Shown: positions 1-11,905 of the stretch, piece after piece
Layout: each line of letters opens with the position of its first letter
Numbering within the stretch: position 1 is the stretch's first letter
Assembly (NCBI GenBank): GCA_958510825.1
Contig: OY294044.1
Location: forward strand, 78,352,895-78,416,894
Source of the DNA: Brachypterus glaber
Taxonomy: Eukaryota; Arthropoda; Insecta; Coleoptera; Kateretidae
Length of the DNA stretch: 64,000 bases
Direction of reading: 5' to 3'
Made by a program: the position numbers and the translations under genes
The notes under the pieces: model-generated
Told to the model about the DNA's origin: nothing
What the model saw: the letters and a program-made list of their open reading frames with translations, nothing else
Databases searched by the model: none

Positions 1-1
1 T

Positions 2-358
2 CAAAAACTTAGCAAATCTGTAAGTTTAAATCTAACTGATAACGTTAAAAATACTGAAAATTATCCAGAACATTACAATCCTCAAGAAAGATATTGTATG
101 AACTATATAAGTTTTGTTGATATGATCAAAAGATCAGAATTTAAAAAATTCTTGAGCGAGTATCCCAATTCTTTTAGACTAATTTTTAAAGAAGCTGCCA
201 GAGTTATAGAACAGAACGAACAGGAGTTGTTTTTGGAGTTCCAGTTAACGGAAGCTTATTTCGTTTATGTTTTTAAGTACAGTAAAGATGATGAAAAATA
301 CATGGGGGATAATAATTTATTAAACAAACTTATACAAAGAGCAATTAAAAATTGGTAA
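2..358 (+). CDS. Unrecognised protein, C-terminal fragment
   Basis: The frame is open from the left edge to a TAA at 356-358, about 118 codons; the first internal ATG is at 98. I do not recognise the protein. It is rich in Lys, Glu and Phe and looks like a helical C-terminal tail, with no membrane segment and no cysteine cluster. It could be the last exon of a host gene entering from the left, or the end of a transposon ORF. The upstream codons read as plausible protein, so the true start probably lies outside the window. Confidence 0.4.
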   Translation, partial: QKLSKSVSLNLTDNVKNTENYPEHYNPQERYCMNYISFVDMIKRSEFKKFLSEYPNSFRLIFKEAARVIEQNEQELFLEFQLTEAYFVYVFKYSKDDEKYMGDNNLLNKLIQRAIKNW

Positions 359-613
359 CTTTTATGTTTTAATAGGTATTTGAGACCAAATAAAAACTGC
401 TACAAATTGGTAAATTTTGCAAAAATAGGTTTAGCTTTATAGGTGCGTAAAATTTTTGAATTTTGTTTCCTCTTAATCTTTTTTTTTTAATTTATATAAC
501 TCCACTCAAGCCATTCTTATCCCACCCCAATATTTTTGTTTATTATTATAGATATTTTGATCCACCTTTAAGAAAAGAAAATGAGAAAGTAAGAAATTAT
601 AATTATTATGTTA

Positions 614-721
614 GCCCCGCTGAAAATGACGGGTCTGGGCGCGTATAAATGGTGCATAAACCGCTCAAGTCCGGTCTATGCAATATTTATACCCGCTCAG
701 ACCCGTCATTTTCAATAGGGC
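614..721. repeat. 108-bp palindromic MITE-like hairpin
   Basis: Two arms of about 48 bp are inverted copies with a few mismatches. Both contain GAAAATGACGGGTCTG followed by GTATAAAT and TGCATA. The ends read GCCCCGCTG and CAATAGGGC. The spacer is only about 10 bp, so the whole element could fold into one hairpin. Confidence 0.75.
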
Positions 722-801
722 ATTTTTATACTATTTTGCTATTGAATAAAATAATTAACTGTAGAATGGCGAATAAAAGATTAGGCCTAACTACTTTATA
801 T

Positions 802-953
802 TCAGGCCTGTTCACATGTACCATTTAAATCTATTCTATATTGACAAAAATTACAATACCATGCAGTTTTAAAACAGTTGACGTAAATGACATTGCAATT
901 TTCGTCAATATTGCCACAAATTTCAATCTCAATGATGCATGTGAATAGGCCCG
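802..953. repeat. MITE with 17-bp TCAGGCCTRTTCACATG ends
   Basis: The left end TCAGGCCTGTTCACATG pairs with the right end CATGTGAATAGGCCCGA, two mismatches in 17 bp. The interior is AT-rich and noncoding. The hairpin at 46906-46976 has the same terminal consensus (TCAGGTCTATTCAC), so this is a dispersed family. Confidence 0.65.
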
Positions 954-1070
954 ATTTTTTTACACATTGAAATGTGCAAATTCCGGAAAAAATCGATTTT
1001 GCATTGGCAAATTTCAAAGCGCAATATTCCACGGATCAAACCGGGAAATCTAAATTTTAGAATATGCATA

Positions 1071-1114
1071 CATTTTCCAATTAAGCATGTTTCTACATGC
1101 TTAATTGGAAAATG
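1071..1114. repeat. Perfect 20-bp-arm hairpin
   Basis: CATTTTCCAATTAAGCATGT is followed by a 4-nt loop (ttct) and its exact reverse complement. The transcript would form a compact stem-loop on either strand. No gene context suggests a function; it may be the relic of a palindromic element. Confidence 0.7.
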
Positions 1115-1186
1115 TAACAATTTAAAGCTACCATTCGAGCAACTTGTTTTTTTACCAAAAACCTGACGGAACCCTAGAATTAGGAA

Positions 1187-1270
1187 TTGCAATCCCGTAC
1201 GAGTTTGAATCCCGCGGGATTTTTGCGGGATTGACTTCAATCCCACGGCATCCCGCATGCGGGATTGCGA
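1187..1270. repeat. Cluster of ATCCCGC / GCGGGAT motifs
   Basis: Direct and inverted GCGGGATT words are packed into about 85 bp, including the palindrome AATCCCGCGGGATT. An inverted version (AGTCAATCCCAAAAATCCCG) occurs once in each copy of the 1.19-kb duplication (near 2400 and 3592). The motif therefore belongs to a repeat family rather than to a local promoter. Confidence 0.5.
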
Positions 1271-1432
1271 TTTTTTACTTAGCGATATATTTTTGTTTTA
1301 CATTGTTTTTTCTACTTTATAATTTATAGGTATTCAGCTGTCATGGGTGCCTTAAAAAGACTATTTTTTTATAAAAAAAATAAAAACAGTAAATAAATAC
1401 TATTTAGTATTTATTAAAAATATATAATATTA

Positions 1433-1690
1433 ACAGAAAACGATAAAAATCGTCTGTATGAGGAGCTAAGGGACCGGTTTTTGTTTGTACCCTTTGCGAT
1501 GGAAACGTTTGGTCCTTGGGGTGATGAAGCCAAAAAGCTTGTGTCTGAAATAAGTAAGAATATTTCATGCAAAAACGCAAAAAGCTACATCACTAAGAGG
1601 ATAAGCGTGGCCATCCAAAGGGGGAATGCGGCCTCAGTATTGGGCACTTTAAAGGATGAGGCAGGCTTGAATGAAATTTTTTATATTTAG
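1433..1690 (+). pseudogene. Non-LTR retrotransposon ORF, C-terminal relic
   Basis: Translation of this stretch gives a tail of the kind that follows the reverse transcriptase domain in many animal retroelement ORFs. It has an ETFGPWGDEA segment, then KRISVAIQRGNAASVLGT, and ends at a TAG at 1688-1690. The upstream part has no RT motifs and no start codon, so only the last 80 or so codons survive. The GC-rich, conserved reading contrasts with the AT-rich flanks. I infer a 5'-truncated relic; the clade cannot be named from this tail. Confidence 0.6.
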
Positions 1691-2067
1691 TTTTTATAGT
1701 TTTTATATTTAGTTTTATATATTACCCCAAATGAATTATATTAAAATTAAAAAAAAAATAATATTATTTACTTATATAAAAATCAAATTAAATTAAATTC
1801 TCAAAACAGAACAAAATTTAAATCTTACATAATATGTATGTATAATATTATCAATTATATCATACTTTATTATTATTTTGTTTTGTAATTGGGTACATGC
1901 ATAAAGATGTTTTTAAAGGATTTTTAACCCCTTCCCCTCCTAACGTAGAATTTTGAAAAATTTTCATGTACTTTTTAATAAAACTAAAATTTTTATATGC
2001 TCCTCCTAATAGTCTTGCATAATTTGTGCATGATCCCATTATACTTTTTTTTTTGAAAGTGTGCCCT

Positions 2068-4451
2068 CAACACACGTCATTTATACTAGAATCCCCTAGC
2101 CGAGTTCTTAGGTTTTTTGTGAATATGGCAGCAGCTGAAAATATTGTGTGACTAGAGTTAGCTCCTTTTCTTTAACTCCATGTTTTTCTAGGTCTCAAAT
2201 TTCTCTTTTTATAATTTTGATATCAAAATCATTACTTACATTTACATTATTTGCTGTTTATATATAATGTAATTTTATTTCTAGTTCCTCTTAAGACAAA
2301 ATAGGAGTTTCTAAAGGAACAAAAACAAAGTTGTTGCTTTGGGACTCATTTTCAGTTATTTTCGTCAGAAAACCGCACGTCGTGTCTATTTTTTATCCGT
2401 AGTCAATCCCAAAAATCCCGCGGAATCCCACATTGCGGGATTGCAATCTCTATCTAGAATATAGTCACAGCTCCCACCAATTCTGGGTCATGGTAATATT
2501 AAAATTTGAAGAAAATCCACAGGTCACTAAATAACAATGTTTATGTGACATGTTCTTTAGGCTGTTAGGGAAAGGTCTCTTTAATGTGATGCTTTTTTAT
2601 TTTTTTTATTTTTCTTGAATTTGATATATTAAAAAAAAACTTAAGTTACTTAAAGTGATATAATTTATTAACTAAAATAAGGATATATAATTTTCAGTTT
2701 ATTTACAAAATGAATACTAAATACCAGACATTTAAATAGGATCCTAAGTTGAGTTAAAAAATATTAACAATAATAAAAAGGAGTTAAGATTATAAAAAAA
2801 ATATTTATTGGTTCAAATCAAATGTTTTGAAATAAATTAACGTCGTGTGTCGCTATAATTACGCGCATAAATAGCAATTATTATTCTTAACTAAACCAAA
2901 AAGGGTACTCTTTGTAGTGGATACTATTAATATTATTTTCTAAAGATTTATTTTTTGAAAAACATGTGAATTATTTTGAAAGAACTGCTTATTACTTTTA
3001 GAAAGTAGTTTCTACGCTTAATACGTTTTATACCTCCCTTTTCAAAGTTTATTTACTTTATTATTATATTTAAAATCATTCTGTTAAAGGCAACTGATCG
3101 TTTTTTAGTGCACCCTACAACTTTTTGTTGTTTTTGAGTGTTTTATTCTTTTATTAAACTAACTTTAAAATTCATAGTTAAAAAAACTATTTTTTTTCTT
3201 GTAAGAGCACTACGAGAGAGAAATAAGTTCTGAGGCTTAAAAACAAGAAATTTCCGTTCAACACACGTCATTTATACTAGAATCCCCTAGCCGAGTTCTT
3301 AGGTTTTTGTGAATATGGCAGCAGCTGAAAATATTGTGTGACTAGAGTTAGCTCCTTTTCTTTAACTCCATGTTTTTCTAGGACTCAAATTTCTCTTTTT
3401 ATAATTTTGATATCAAAATCATTACTTACATTTACATTATTTGCTGTTTATATATAATGTAATTTTATTTCTAGTTCCTCTTAAGACAAAATAGGAGTTT
3501 CTACAGGAACAACAACAAAGTTGTTGCTTTGGGACTCATTTTCAGATATTTTCGTCAGAAAACCGCACGTCGTGTCTATTTTTTATCCGTAGTCAATCCC
3601 AAAAATCCCGCGGAATCCCACATTGCGGGATTGCAATCTCTATCTAGAATATAGTCACAGCTCCCACCAATTCTGAGTCATGGTAATATTAAAATTTGAA
3701 GAAAATCCACAGGTCACTAAATAACAATGTTTATGTGCCATGTTCTTTAGGCTGTTAGGGAAAGGTCTCTTTAATGTGATGCTTTTTTAATTTTTTTATT
3801 TTTCTTGAATTTGATATATTAAAAAAAAACTTAAGTTACTTAAAGTGATATAATTTATTAACTAAAATAAGGATATATAATTTTCAGTTTATTTACAAAA
3901 TGAATACTAAATACCAGACATTTAAATAGGATCCTAAGTTGAGTTAAAAAATATTAACAATAATAAAAAGGAGTTAAGATTATAAAAAAAATATTTATTG
4001 GTTCAAATCAAATGTTTTGAAATAAATTAACGTCGTGTGTCGCTATAATTACGCGCATAAATAGCAATTATTATTCTTAACTAAACCAAAAAGGGTACTC
4101 TTTGTAGTGGATACTATTAATATTATTTTATAAAGATTTATTTTTTGAAAAAAATGTGAATTATTTTGAAAGAACTGCTTATTACTTTTAGAAAGTAGTT
4201 TCTACGCTTAATACGTTTTATACCTCCCTTTTCAAAGTTTATTTACTTTATTATTATATTTAAAATCATTCTGTTAAAGGCAACTGATCGTTTTTTAGTG
4301 CACCCTACAACTTTTTGTTGTTTTTGAGTGTTTTATTCTTTTATTAAACTAACTTTAAAATTCATAGTTAAAAAAACTATTTTTTTTTTCTTGTAAGAGC
4401 ACTACGAGAGAGAAATAAGTTCTGAGGCTTAAAAACAAGAAATTTCCGTTC
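2068..4451. repeat. 1.19-kb tandem duplication, two copies
   Basis: Copy 1 runs 2068-3258 and copy 2 runs 3259-4451, a period of 1191 bp. By eye the copies differ at roughly a dozen positions, so identity is about 99%. Each begins CAACACACGTCATTTATACT and ends AACAAGAAATTTCCGTT. No ORF of note lies inside. Each copy contains one ATCCCGCGG cluster. Either a recent unequal exchange or an assembly duplication could explain it. Confidence 0.9.
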
Positions 4452-4494
4452 TAGTTTTAGAGTCTATAATTAATATGTAGTCGATTATACAGGG

Positions 4495-5684
4495 TTATTC
4501 ACGGAAGTGGTCTATTAAAAGTTTATGGAGAACCAATAATTTTAAAAATCTGATATTTTGCACTTTGGGGTTTTTGAATATGCAAATTGATTAAAAATAT
4601 CTTTATGCTTGTGCCACTTCCGGTTGTACCGGAAGTGGCACTCAACTTTGATTTTTTAAATGGAACCCTATAAATTTTTAAATTTTTAAAATTTGCATTA
4701 AATTTTCTTTGTTTTGATGTATAACATATCTCTGGTAGTTTTTGAGTTATTCAAGTTTTTTACAAAAAAATTAGCAAATTCAAGCACCCCTAAAAAAATT
4801 AATTTCTTCTTGATTTTTTGAACTGGATAAAAGTTGTTTTGTAGTTTACTCAATAATACTTAACCGAATTACCCTAAGCCGAAACAGAACCCAAAAATTA
4901 TACAGGGTGTCTCAGAAAGCAGGTCAAATCTAACAAATTTAAAATAGCCATAACTCATTTTTTTAATGGCACCCTATATATTTTTTATTTAGTCAAATAA
5001 AGAATTAAAATTGCTTTAAAATGAATAGATTGGTTAGTAACCGCTGCTCCACAAAAAATCGGCAATTCAATTTTCAATAAAAATAGCAAATAAATCGAAA
5101 ATAACAGGGTAAGTATAAGCCTCTGCCATTATTTTACTCTATCACGATGACATTTAAGTTTAAGAAATAAAAACGAAATGGCATTTACCGGCCTACTTGA
5201 ACGGATACCGAGATAAGAATATTTTCTTTGCACCAATACCAGAAAGTGTTAAATACACCTAAAAACGTGAGATAATTACATAATTCGTAACTCGGTTAAG
5301 TATTATTGAGTAAACCACAAAACAACTTTTCTCCAATTTAAAAAATCAAGGAGAAATTAATTTTTTTAGGGGTACCGGAATTTGCTAATTTTTCGCTAAA
5401 AACTTGAATAACATAACTCAAAAACTACCGGACATATATATAAAATCTTAAATATCAGAATAACGCAAATTTAATGCAAATTTTAAAAATTAAAAAATAT
5501 ATGAGGTGTTCCATTAAAAAAAATCAAAGTTGAGTACCACTTCCGGTACAATACAACCGGAAGCGACACAAGCATGAAAATATTTTTAATCGATTGGCCA
5601 TATTCAAAAACCCCAAAGTGCAAAATATCAGATTTTTAAAATTATTGGTTTTCCATAAACTTTTAATAGACCCCTTCTGTATAC
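4495..5684. mobile_element. Foldback element with about 400-bp inverted arms
   Basis: The arms 4495-4890 and 5275-5684 are reverse complements at roughly 85-90% identity by eye; shared blocks include AAACTTTTAATAGACC and ACCGGAAGTGG. The left arm also carries a small internal palindrome around CCACTTCCGGTTGTACCGGA. The loop of about 385 bp holds a TACAGGGTGTCTCAGAAAGC segment, typical of insect repeats. No coding capacity. Outer ends read ATACAGGG and CCCCTTCTGTAT. Confidence 0.8.
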
Positions 5685-5689
5685 TAAAA

Positions 5690-6435
5690 TAATTACTGAC
5701 CATTGTACCATGTGCTATCTAAAGTTTGATTGCATTGACATTAACTAAAGGGTTCCTACTTTTCAAAACAAATTATTTCTTTATAATCTTAACTCTCCTA
5801 AAAATAATTAAAAAAATAACTGTATCACTATCTGACAATTAAAAAACATAGGTTTGAAATATTTGGTTAAGTAAAGATGTAATAGTCAAAAAATAAAAGA
5901 AATATATGTTCTGCCATGTTTACCCAAAATTCAGTTACTCCAGAAAACGTTTGAAGATTATATGTATTACAAAATACTTATATTTTGTAACATATGGGAA
6001 AAAAATTATCAAGCCTGTATAATACATTCATAGAGTACTCTATAGACTATAAAGTCTAATAATTTGTGCATCAACAGGTGAATTTTGGAATAAACGATTT
6101 GTTTAATCTTTTACTCCATTGCTAACTTCACGGCAACCGTCATTAATATTGATGAGAGTTTACTTGAAGTTGGACTAAACAGATCGTTTATCCCAAACTC
6201 ATTTAACATAGGCTATAAAAACCATGTCAATTAGAGATATTGCTGTCTAGATTAGCACGGCAGTACTGGAATCACACTTTCAAATGACAGTTAAGTACAG
6301 CAATATGATTATAGCACTGCGCACTAGAAAAGTAACGGTTGGTATTACTAGTACTTATCAATATATGTCAGAATCATGTAATTTTATTTTTTTTTATTTT
6401 ATGGTATTTTCAATATTATAAATATGGGTTATTAT
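5690..6435. other. Intergenic, nothing recognised
   Basis: AT-rich sequence with no supported ORF, RNA or clear repeat end. ORFs here are short and have low-complexity translations. Confidence 0.5.
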
Positions 6436-6439
6436 TGGG

Positions 6440-7412
6440 CGCCGGGCTTTACAGCGAAAAAATTACCGCGAAGACCATTATCGCCCAGACCATTACAGCG
6501 ATCGCCATTACCGCAACAAGCCATTAATACGCATTTACTTTTACCGCGAAGACCATTACCACGACGGTCTACACTGCGCATGACGTTTACAGCGAAAATC
6601 GTTTATTGCGCCATTTTTTATATTTTATTTTTATGTAAGGGTTTTTTCACTGGATTGATAGCATTTGGTTTGGGCGAATATTTAATTTGTATTTTTATTG
6701 AATTGAAGTGAAACGTTTACTAAATGTACCCACATTTCTGTGTTTGGTTTTGTTTTATTTTATGTGTGTTTTTTTCTATTTTTATATTGATTAATTTTTA
6801 TTAATTGTCATGTCAATCGAAATTGTGAAAAGTGCTAGGACAAAGACCAAGCTGTATATCAAAAAAATTATATACATAAAAGAAAAAACTGTTTAATTTT
6901 TTTTTTAGTAGTGCGAAGTTACGACGTTTTTTGCTGCAGGGGCGTTTGCATACTTTAGACGGAAATGTTGCAAAGAAAACTAGCCGTGCCCACAACCCGG
7001 ACCTACCAGCTATATCGTGTAAAAGTGTTTTAACCCTTTGAGACCCAATTTTTATTTCTTTTTGTATCAACTTTTTTGAGTTGTAGACTTGTGATTGGCG
7101 ATAACAATGTCCCACTGGGCCTCAAAGTAAAAAAAATATATTTTGTTTTATTTTTGAACTATTTTTCTTGTTACAATAAAATGTTGATGTTTTTTTATGT
7201 AAAACAATTTAAAAAAAAAAACAAAATTTTTAAAATTTAATATTTTTTTCTGCTAAAACATAAAAATAATTATGCGCGGTAATGGTTTTCCCGGTAAAGT
7301 CTATGAGAGGTACTGACCCCCTCGCGGTAATTTCTTCGCGGTAATGGCTTTCGCGGTTAAGGCTATGCGAGGTAACGGTGTCGCGGTAATGGACTGCGCT
7401 GTATAGACCTCT
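6440..7412. mobile_element. Element with iterated GCGGTAATGG terminal motifs
   Basis: Both ends carry clusters of a 13-17 bp word. ACCATTACCGCGA and variants are repeated about six times on the left (6455-6600). The reverse complement GCGGTAATGG and variants are repeated about six times on the right (7275-7400). The clusters face each other across about 650 bp of noncoding AT-rich sequence. The GC-rich motif clusters stand out from the background. This architecture suggests subterminal protein-binding arrays of a non-autonomous DNA transposon; the superfamily is not determined. Confidence 0.6.
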
Positions 7413-7899
7413 ACCCGTTATAATTACATTTTAAAAAGAAAGTACTTGGAACTTAACGGTATAAAAAATAATACGGAGGGTGATTAAAACATGAAATTAA
7501 ACTGATTTGAAGCATATACAATTATTTATAATACTTGAATAGTAACATGGTATAAAACACCTTGTAAGGTTCCATAAGGCTATACTATAAACAAATAAAT
7601 AAATAGCTCGTAGCACCATGTATAAGTGGGGACCATATATTTTTTTAATTCTGAGAGATCATTCTGTAGCTTGCGGCATGTATTGGGCTCGGTTATCGAA
7701 ATTTGTTGACATTTTGTGCAGATTTGCGAATAATTTTTCGATTGGTCGAAAGTTTGCCGGCAAATACTGCATCTCTCTCCTGCACTCTAAACTTGCAAAA
7801 CAGAAATATTAACCGTTTTTAATCTAGTGCGTAGTGCTTTGATCGCCTGTCTGTACTAATAGGTCGTTTCACACTGGACAGTATTTTGACATTTTTTCA

Positions 7900-8465
7900 G
7901 GTAACAGTTACAAAGTTGTACTATCAGTTATCATAAAAATCCAGGACACTCAAAAAGTGTACCATTTAAATCTAACTTGTCACAAAAGTCAAATGATGAC
8001 TTAACTAAGTCACAGATATCTGAAACTAAGTATAGTAGTCATTTTGTTTAATACGTAATTTTTCAAGTGTCAGATTTGTCAGTTAAGCCAGCAAGAAAAA
8101 TCAAATTTAACAACATATTTTGTTGCTAGCACAAGAGGAACTGCAAGGAATTAAAGAATTCTACACGTCAAAACCAAAATATACAAGAATGAAGGTTCAG
8201 ATCGTCCAAAAGATTCAACTTCTATTAAATTAGGTACCTTATTTTATCAAAAATGTTTTGTATTTCTGTTTTTAATTTTATTATTTTCTGTAATTTTTAA
8301 AAATAGGCTTATTTTTTTCGAGATATGCATATATTTTATATCTAATTTAAATCCACTGACAGTGTACATAACCCTATAAATTTCAAGCACTTAAAACAGC
8401 TAACATTTTTAAAATTTGGTATGCCTCAAGGTTCTCTGCTGTCCTGGATTTTTATGATAACCAAT
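7900..8465. repeat. Dispersed repeat family, copy 1
   Basis: This AT-rich noncoding block includes GTACCATTTAAATCTAACTT, GGTACCTTATTT and a segment on CCACTGACAGTGTACATAACC. It recurs in inverse orientation at 43380-43970, and its right half recurs at 13200-13470. Identity is moderate, so the family is old. Confidence 0.6.
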
Positions 8466-8469
8466 AGTA

Positions 8470-9180
8470 GGTGTACCTCAATTTTCAAATTATTTTGTTC
8501 AATAAATAGTGTTAATTTTGGTCTTTTCTTAATTCAAGTTATTATATTTAATGAATATACAACTTGGGAATAATTTGAAGAAATTGAGAAATGTCAAACT
8601 GAGTATAATACATAGTGAACTACATATTACTACTGAGCCCTCAATGTGAATTAATTTCTAAATAAATGGTATACTGTAAAATATAACAATGTACCTACAG
8701 TACAGGGGGCAAGACAATTCACTGAATTTGTAAAACATAAATAATCAGTATAATTTGTTCTAAGAAAAAGCCAAGCACGGCAATCCCTTCAAAGTTAACA
8801 GTGACTTGCATGTAATTAACCTACAATTGAGCATACAAATCATAGACTTAGTACAATAAAAAAATTAAAATCTGGCTTCTTCTTACAACAGTCTCTTTTT
8901 AAAAACAGCCAATATTTGTTCAAATATTTATTTCACAAACAAAATAATATTTTGTATATTTAAATATATCTTATATAGTTCTGCTTAAATGTTTAAACAG
9001 GGATTGAAGTCTTACTATTCGCAGGTTTACAAATTCTCCTTTTCAAAAGCAGTTAATAGTATATTACATAACTAGTGTGAAAAGTGACTTATTTCACGGG
9101 AGTGGGAAGGTTTACAAACGAGCCGCCAGGCGAGTGAGGAAACCCCACGAGTGTATGAAATACACTTTCCAACGAGTTAT
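8470..9180. other. Intergenic, nothing recognised
   Basis: No credible ORF or RNA. A GC-richer stretch at 9085-9180 (GAGTGGGAAGG, CCGCCAGGCGAGTGAGG) leads into the inverted-repeat element that follows and may be part of its outer end. Confidence 0.4.
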
Positions 9181-9187
9181 GTACACT

Positions 9188-9798
9188 ATTTTTCCTACGA
9201 TCCCGAAAAAATATGAAGTTTCTTATTTTAAAATTTTCTAATTTTTATTAATTTTTAAGAAAATCAAAGCACAAAATAATAATAAATAGCATACAAATTA
9301 ATATATGTATGTCAAACAGGAAATATTATTTTCATTTACCTTTAGTTTTTTTTTTATATATTCATAGCTGTTTAATGGGTTGCCTATATGCTTGTCCTAA
9401 ATGAAGGCAAACTTGTCCGTTTGCTAGTTAAATTAGATTTTTGTGGTTATGTTGTCATATAAGACAGTAAAATTGTACTGTTTTACATTTCACAAGAAAA
9501 ATAGTGTGTATTTTGATGTTTTTTTATAAAATGTAAGGTAACTAAATCAAAATTAAGTAATTTTTATAAAATCTAGACAGTAATGGTCAAAATAATAACG
9601 TTATAACTATAGTTTCTATTTTTGACATGAAAAACAGAAATATTTGGATTTAAAAACGTAATAAAATTAGGCAACCCTCCATACATAAATATCACACTAG
9701 GGTGATATGAAAATATCAAACTAGTGTGATATAAGGCGTTTTCTAAAGAACAAGAGTGTGTGCTAAAGGTCATGTTCATAGAGGATCGTAGGAAAAAT
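9188..9798. mobile_element. Inverted-repeat element, 16-bp exact ends
   Basis: ATTTTTCCTACGATCC at 9188-9203 is exactly inverted at 9783-9798. The interior of about 580 bp has no convincing ORF. Near the right end an ACTAGTGTGATAT / ATATCACACTAGGGTGATAT pair forms a further small palindrome. Probably a non-autonomous DNA element. Confidence 0.55.
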
Positions 9799-9904
9799 TC
9801 ATTATTTACTAAAAAATTTTATTACCAGTAGGTATGTGTACATAATTTGGTTTTACAATATAAAAAACAAACATAATTTAAGTATGATACACAGTGCAAC
9901 AGCA

Positions 9905-10015
9905 TTTTTTACGCACAAAAAAATGTGGTAAAATATTAAAATCTTCCTGAATTAATTCATTCACAATTTAATATTTTACGCATAAAAAAATGTAGTAAAA
10001 TATTAAAATTTATTT
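9905..10015. repeat. Short tandem duplication, about 66-bp period
   Basis: TTTTTACGCAYAAAAAAATG followed by TRGTAAAATATTAAAAT occurs twice (9908 and 9973), separated by a related AT-rich spacer. Confidence 0.6.
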
Positions 10016-10554
10016 ACCTGAGTCAATAAAAAAACTATAGGTCGTAAGATATTTAGGAGTTGTTACAGATCAGCGTTTGAGATGGGGAGGACACATCAAA
10101 CCAAATTATAAGCCTGATATATAAATACTAGATAAGGAATACTGTAAGAGACCAGGCACTGAATTCATAAAAGGAGACTTTCGCTGCAAAAAGTCAAGGA
10201 GAGTTCTAATTTGGTAGATTTGTACTTTGTCAGTAAAAATTTTACGTAACACTTAAAAAATTATAAACTTATAAAATGTTTATTGGATCACGTTTTTAAC
10301 AATAATCTAGGCCTAACGAGACAGATTCCTTGCAAATTTCATTGCACACGGCGTGTTTAACAGTTCACTAAATCCTATAATCAAAAAGAAATTATAGATG
10401 GAAAACCATAGCCCACAACCGGTTTTCAGTTAACCGGTTGCGGAAATTACATCAGACCGCTTTTGGGTTAAAACAAGAAAGCAATAACCGGTTAAAAACC
10501 GGTTTAACCATAAATCAAAATTTCCTTTCAATTTTTTTTAGTTTTTATAAAAAA

Positions 10555-10675
10555 ATGTTACGTAAAAAAGGGGGGGGGGAGTTTCGAAAAAGTTACGCCG
10601 CGTTACATGGAGGGGGGGTGGGAGTCGAAAATGGCCAACTTTTGCGTTACGTAATACTTGAACGTTCCTTTAAGG
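10555..10675. repeat. MITE end, GGGAACGTTCAAGTATTACG family
   Basis: A G-run followed by GTCGAAAATGGCCAAC and TTTGCGTTACGTAATACTTG then AACGTTCC is the right half of a palindromic MITE family. Fuller copies lie at 26348-26491 and 18551-18870. The left end here is degraded to AAATGTTACGTAAAAAAG. Confidence 0.55.
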
Positions 10676-11129
10676 CTCATTTAAATCCAACCTTTATAAA
10701 AACGTTTTTTGATATTTTTGGATGTAGAATCACGTCTTAAATTTCTTAGACAGGGTGATTTATTATGTTCATATAAAAGTAGGTCTAACTTTCTTCATTC
10801 AGAAATTATAGCATTTTAAAATTTTTTAAGTAAAACGTAGTAGTCATGATTTAGCAAAACAAAATTTAGTAATCACCTGTCAAAAATAGTTTGTTTATGT
10901 CAATGGTCGGCGCCACATGTAGATTAGATAAATAGATAAGTTCTACAGAGGAAGTAAAAAAGTATAATTATTATTATGCATATTTTAGGTAAAAATAACA
11001 TTTTAAATTACATATTAAAAGGCCAATAAAAACCTAAAATATTCATAATTAATAACTAACAAGCCGTGAAACCCGTATTTCGCACGGATTATTTAAAAAC
11101 TAAAATTATTTTTCTCTTTATCAACCTTG

Positions 11130-11865
11130 TTTAATAATTTTCCCGCTGTCAAGGGGGCAAGAGTCAATATATCGGGGTCGAAAGTCAAGTATCGGATTTT
11201 TCTGGGGGTACTGGGGGTACTCCATGCAGATATCAAGTTTCAAGTTTATAGCTATTCTAGAATTTTTTTTCGAATTAGGTTGGTTTGGGGAAGTAGTAGT
11301 AGTTTCGATTTTTTCTGAGGTCGCGGTGTACTCTATGTACACATACCAGATTTCAAGTTTCTAGCTATTCTAGAAATGTGTTTATTATTAATTTTTTCCA
11401 ATAGGGGGTTTGGAGATCGGAGGTTAGTTTTAATTTTTTCCTGGGGTCGTGAGGGGGTACTCCATGCACATATTAAATTTTAAGTTTTTTACTATTCTAG
11501 ACTCGATTCTAGAAGTGTTTTCCCCCAATTGGGGATCGGAGGCACAAGTTTCGTTTTCTTCTGTGCTCGTGGGGGTAAACTAAAATGTATATATCAAATT
11601 TTAGTTTTATAGCTATTCTAGAAGTGTGTTTAATATTTTTGGGGGCTTAGGGGGTCGGAGGTGGTTTCGATTTTGGGGTTGTGGCGGGATACTGCATGCA
11701 CATATCAAATTTCAAGTTTCTAAATATTCCAGAAGCGTGTTTATTGTTTTCCCGATTAGGGGGGTTAGGGGGTCTGTCCATTTGCGGATTTTTTTTCTGG
11801 TAGCGTGGTGGCATTTCCCTCTATGTACATTCCAAATTTCAAGTTTATAGCTATTCTGGAAGAAA
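11130..11865. repeat. Degenerate tandem array, about 120-bp unit, six copies
   Basis: A core AATTTCAAGTTTATAGCTAT then TCTAGAAGTGTGTTTATT recurs near 11231, 11347, 11473, 11597, 11705 and 11833. Between cores are a GGGGGTTTGGGGATCGGAGG block and a GGGGTCGTGGGGGTACTCCA block. The copies are diverged, and the G-rich strand is always the plus strand. It lies 3' of TFIIA-L and is noncoding. Confidence 0.8.
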
Positions 11866-11899
11866 ACCATACATACATCTTATACACAGTTTTTTTCTC

Positions 11900-11905
11900 T
11901 TTATT
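11900..11905 (-). promoter_or_regulatory. Candidate poly(A) signal for TFIIA-L
   Basis: AATAAA on the minus strand, about 370 bp past the TFIIA-L stop codon. The region is AT-rich, so such hexamers occur often by chance; transcript data would decide. Confidence 0.25.

Noticed and set aside
463..648. 61-codon open frame
   Set aside because: Runs into the hairpin MITE at 614; low-complexity Phe/Tyr-rich translation, no homology signal.
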